This document shows, piece after piece, positions 40,925 to 42,770 of a DNA stretch of 42,770 bases (positions are counted from its first letter, which is position 1; each line of letters starts with the position of its first letter). The DNA comes from Actinotignum schaalii. GTDB taxonomy: Bacteria; Actinomycetota; Actinomycetes; Actinomycetales; Actinomycetaceae. The notes under the pieces were generated by a model. That model worked only from the letters and a program-made list of their open reading frames with translations. It searched no databases and was not told the origin of the DNA. Location of the stretch: NCBI RefSeq assembly GCF_028864145.1, contig NZ_JARBHJ010000022.1:1-42770 (forward strand), in the 5' to 3' direction. Made by a program: the position numbers and the translations under genes.

Positions 40925-41725
40925 TCACAGCCGCGCATACTCCGCATTGCTCACCGGCTCAAGCCACTCGTTGGAGGTATCCGTGCCGGGAACTTCCACA
41001 GCGAGGTGGGAGAACCAGCTATCGGGTGCGGCCCCGTGCCAGTGCTTGGTGCCCGCTGGCACATTGATCACATCCCCGGGCAGCATTTCTTCCACCGGCT
41101 GGCCCCAGACCTGGTGGAATCCGCGGCCGGCCACGCAGATAAGGATTTGGCCGCCGCCGCTGGAGGCGTGGTGAATATGCCAGTTATTGCGGCAGCCCGG
41201 CTCGAACGTCACGTTGTACATGGGAACCTGGCTGGTGGAAACCGGCGCGAGGTAGCTCTGCCCGATGAAATACTGAGCAAAACCGTCATTGGGGTCACCG
41301 ATGGGGAAGAGGCATTCGCGCACGTGGCGTTCCTTGGCGCTCAGTGCATCCGTGCCAGGATTGGAGCCAGCGCTACCATCCGCACCCGCAGTCTCGGCAT
41401 CACTACTCCACACGTCCTTCGCCAGATTGAAAACTGCCCAAGCCTTCGGCCAGCCTACGTACATGGCCGCATGCGTAATAATCGCGGTGATCTCCTCCCG
41501 AGTCACCCCGTGATTCTTGGCGTTATCCAGGTGATAGCGCAGCGAAGAATCCGTGATCCCGGAAGCCATGAGAGCCACCACCGTCACCACGCACTTCGTT
41601 TTGAGAGACAGCGCGGGCTGATTCCACACCCGCCCAAAAAGAACGTCGTCATTGAGCTCGGCAAAAAGCGGGGCGAAATCTCCCAGCTGGTCACGGCCCG
41701 CGGTTTGGGTAATCTTCTCACTCAC
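40925..41725 (-). CDS. Carboxymuconolactone decarboxylase-cupin fusion
   Basis: This 266-residue two-domain cytoplasmic protein starts at GTG 41725 (AAGGAG about 10 bases upstream). Residues about 20-110 form an all-helical CMD/AhpD-like domain with LKTKCVVTVVALMASG and HLDNAKNHGVTREEITAIITHAAMYVGWPKAW. It lacks the CxxC of peroxidase-type AhpD. Residues about 150-266 form a cupin with NNWHIHHA, the Glu/Gln-containing GGGQILICV, and GDVINVPAGTKHWHGA, which give the metal ligands. Such fusions are widespread in fermentative bacteria; their reaction is not known. It stands alone between the ABC operon and the surface-protein terminator. Confidence 0.88.
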   Translation of the reverse strand: MSEKITQTAGRDQLGDFAPLFAELNDDVLFGRVWNQPALSLKTKCVVTVVALMASGITDSSLRYHLDNAKNHGVTREEITAIITHAAMYVGWPKAWAVFNLAKDVWSSDAETAGADGSAGSNPGTDALSAKERHVRECLFPIGDPNDGFAQYFIGQSYLAPVSTSQVPMYNVTFEPGCRNNWHIHHASSGGGQILICVAGRGFHQVWGQPVEEMLPGDVINVPAGTKHWHGAAPDSWFSHLAVEVPGTDTSNEWLEPVSNAEYARL

Positions 41726-41768
41726 CTGAGATCATCTCCTTCACATATGGCCGACGCCTTTGCCCAGC

Positions 41769-41819
41769 CAAAAAACAGACTACACCCCGGCGCATCCGGT
41801 CTCGGGTGCGCCGGGGTGT
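41769..41819 (-). terminator. Rho-independent terminator of the surface-protein gene
   Basis: ACACCCCGGCGCATCC (41782-41797) pairs with GGGTGCGCCGGGGTGT (41804-41819), 16 bp with one G-U, loop GGTCTC. On the minus strand it is followed by TTTTTT (41775-41770). It lies 41 bases past the stop of the Pro/Gly-rich surface-protein gene. Confidence 0.85.
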
Positions 41820-41859
41820 GGGGGGCGGGCCTTAGTGGCCCGGTCCGTTCATAGGTGCG

Positions 41860-42770
41860 TTACTTGCGCCGGTGGCGTTCCAGGGCGACGCCGCCGCCCA
41901 GGCACAGGGCACACAAAGCGATCACGCCCATGATCTTCGCCAGGGTGCTCAGCTTAATGCTCCGATCCCAGCCGATTGCCGAAGCATCGGCATTTGCGCC
42001 GGCAGTCGCCTGATTGCCCTGGCCTGCTGCGCTATTCGGCATGCCAACGAAGGCGGAACCGGAGGGTGTGCCGGCACCGGGCGTGGCACTCGCCGACGGA
42101 GTAGTGGAGGGTGCAGCCGCTTTCCCGGCTGCCGGCCCGCCCGCCTTCGCGGGTGCGGGGGAGATGGGGCGCGGTGCCGCGCCGCCACCGGGGCTGAGCG
42201 GTGCGTTGCCGCTCGGTGGCAGCACCTTCGCCCCGGGATTCTCCGGAAGCGGAGCGGGAGCGGGCGGCCCGGCGGGAGTGAGCGGCTTATTCCCGGGATT
42301 ATTTCCAGTGCCGGGTATACCCGGCTGCCGATTCGGTTTCTGTGTGCTATCTTGTCCCGGGGTTTCGGGTGTGGTCGACGGCTGCGGTGCGGGAGTGGTG
42401 CCCGGCGTGGGCGCACCACCCGGATTAACGGTGCCGCCCGGGTTGCCACCAGGGTTACCTCCGGGATTTCCACCCGGATTCGGCGTGCCGCCAGGATTCC
42501 CGCCCGGATTGGGCTTTCCATCCGGATTCGGATCCGCGGAGGGGTGATCCGCACCACCCGGTTCGGGAGCGGCGGGATCGCCGGGGATGCTCACGGTGCC
42601 CTGCTCGTAACCGGCGATCGTCTCATCCCCAACCAAGAAGACGAGGCGGCCCGCCCGATTGGCCCCGGCCGCGCCCGCATCAAACCGGCCCGGCGGGGGG
42701 CGCGCCCAACACAACCCCCGCCCCGTACCCGCCCGGGGCGGGGACGCCCAACCGGCGGGCGGCTTGGTGG
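41860..42770 (-). CDS. C-terminal part of a Pro/Gly-rich cell-surface protein (partial)
   Basis: The minus-strand frame is open to the window edge, so the N-terminus is missing; a TTG at 42714 is unlikely to be the start. After RLVFLVGDETIAGYEQGTV, which could be the end of a globular domain, come about 200 residues rich in Pro, Gly, Asn, Ala and Thr. These include NPGG repeats at about 42400-42530. The protein ends in a hydrophobic helix (LAKIMGVIALCALCLGGGVAL) and the basic tail ERHRRK. That is a cell-wall-spanning stalk with a membrane anchor. No LPXTG precedes the helix, so sortase attachment is not supported. HtaA-type haem proteins have a similar end. The GC-only stretch near 42690-42740 may contain sequencing error. 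Confidence 0.7.
   Translation of the reverse strand, partial: TKPPAGWASPPRAGTGRGLCWARPPPGRFDAGAAGANRAGRLVFLVGDETIAGYEQGTVSIPGDPAAPEPGGADHPSADPNPDGKPNPGGNPGGTPNPGGNPGGNPGGNPGGTVNPGGAPTPGTTPAPQPSTTPETPGQDSTQKPNRQPGIPGTGNNPGNKPLTPAGPPAPAPLPENPGAKVLPPSGNAPLSPGGGAAPRPISPAPAKAGGPAAGKAAAPSTTPSASATPGAGTPSGSAFVGMPNSAAGQGNQATAGANADASAIGWDRSIKLSTLAKIMGVIALCALCLGGGVALERHRRK

Noticed and set aside
42400-42540. Short regular repeats that could look like a CRISPR array
   Set aside because: They are in-frame NPGG codon repeats of a surface protein, without spacers and without cas genes.

Overview
The window comes from a high-GC Gram-positive bacterium. Signs of an actinomycete are the strong G/C third-position bias, several genes that appear to be leaderless, a DtxR-type iron box, DUF4232, DUF6636 and DUF2079 proteins, and a cupin-CMD fusion. 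An Actinomycetaceae-like host is my best guess; no rRNA or marker gene is present to fix it. I see no tRNA, rRNA, CRISPR array, phage or insertion sequence.

Layout. 1-600: the end of an unknown + strand gene, then two overlapping short minus-strand genes that resemble a small accessory module. 612-1496: a TRIC/UPF0126 membrane protein. 1493-5522: a complete four-gene siderophore ABC importer (binding lipoprotein, two FecCD permeases, ATPase), with a hairpin after the first gene and a DtxR/IdeR-like box in front. 5571-6079: a 500-base gap with no convincing gene but several strong inverted repeats. 6080-11258: carbon and redox metabolism (gnd, a DUF4232 lipoprotein, pgm, a glutathionyl-hydroquinone-reductase-like protein). 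11259-11971: AT-richer DNA with a remnant toxin and its HTH antitoxin-like partner. 12033-18947: a minus-strand run of a pseudokinase-flippase membrane protein, two DUF2079 membrane proteins and a CrcB fluoride-channel pair. 18997-21851: copper efflux (copZ, copA). 22060-23410: an AAA/DUF4143 ATPase preceded by four 23-bp iterons. 23425-34975: mostly housekeeping (DedA, purB, fructosamine-kinase-like, hisC-like, DUF6636 protein, Nudix, pullulanase, AAG glycosylase, L-lactate dehydrogenase, acuI-like). 35136-38078: an M20D amidohydrolase with an MFS transporter. 38220-40796: a lower-GC three-gene ABC exporter, probably acquired. 40925-42770: a CMD-cupin fusion and the 3' part of a Pro/Gly-rich surface protein.

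How the genes fit together. The metabolic genes suit a saccharolytic, facultatively fermenting organism: pullulanase releases alpha-glucan chains, Pgm links Glc-1-P to Glc-6-P, Gnd runs the oxidative pentose phosphate pathway, and Ldh disposes of pyruvate. Iron uptake, copper efflux and fluoride export are the metal/ion homeostasis modules.

The most unusual signals are not genes. The 10-mer ACGACGRCGC (often preceded by A or T) occurs 15 times exactly on the two strands in 42.8 kb, in gaps, gene ends and protein linkers, often next to a GC-rich inverted repeat. One 26-base version is perfectly duplicated 18 kb apart. A 23-bp iteron array carries the predicted -10 box of the DUF4143 ATPase gene. 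At least seven genes share a TANNNT-like box exactly 6 bases before the start codon.
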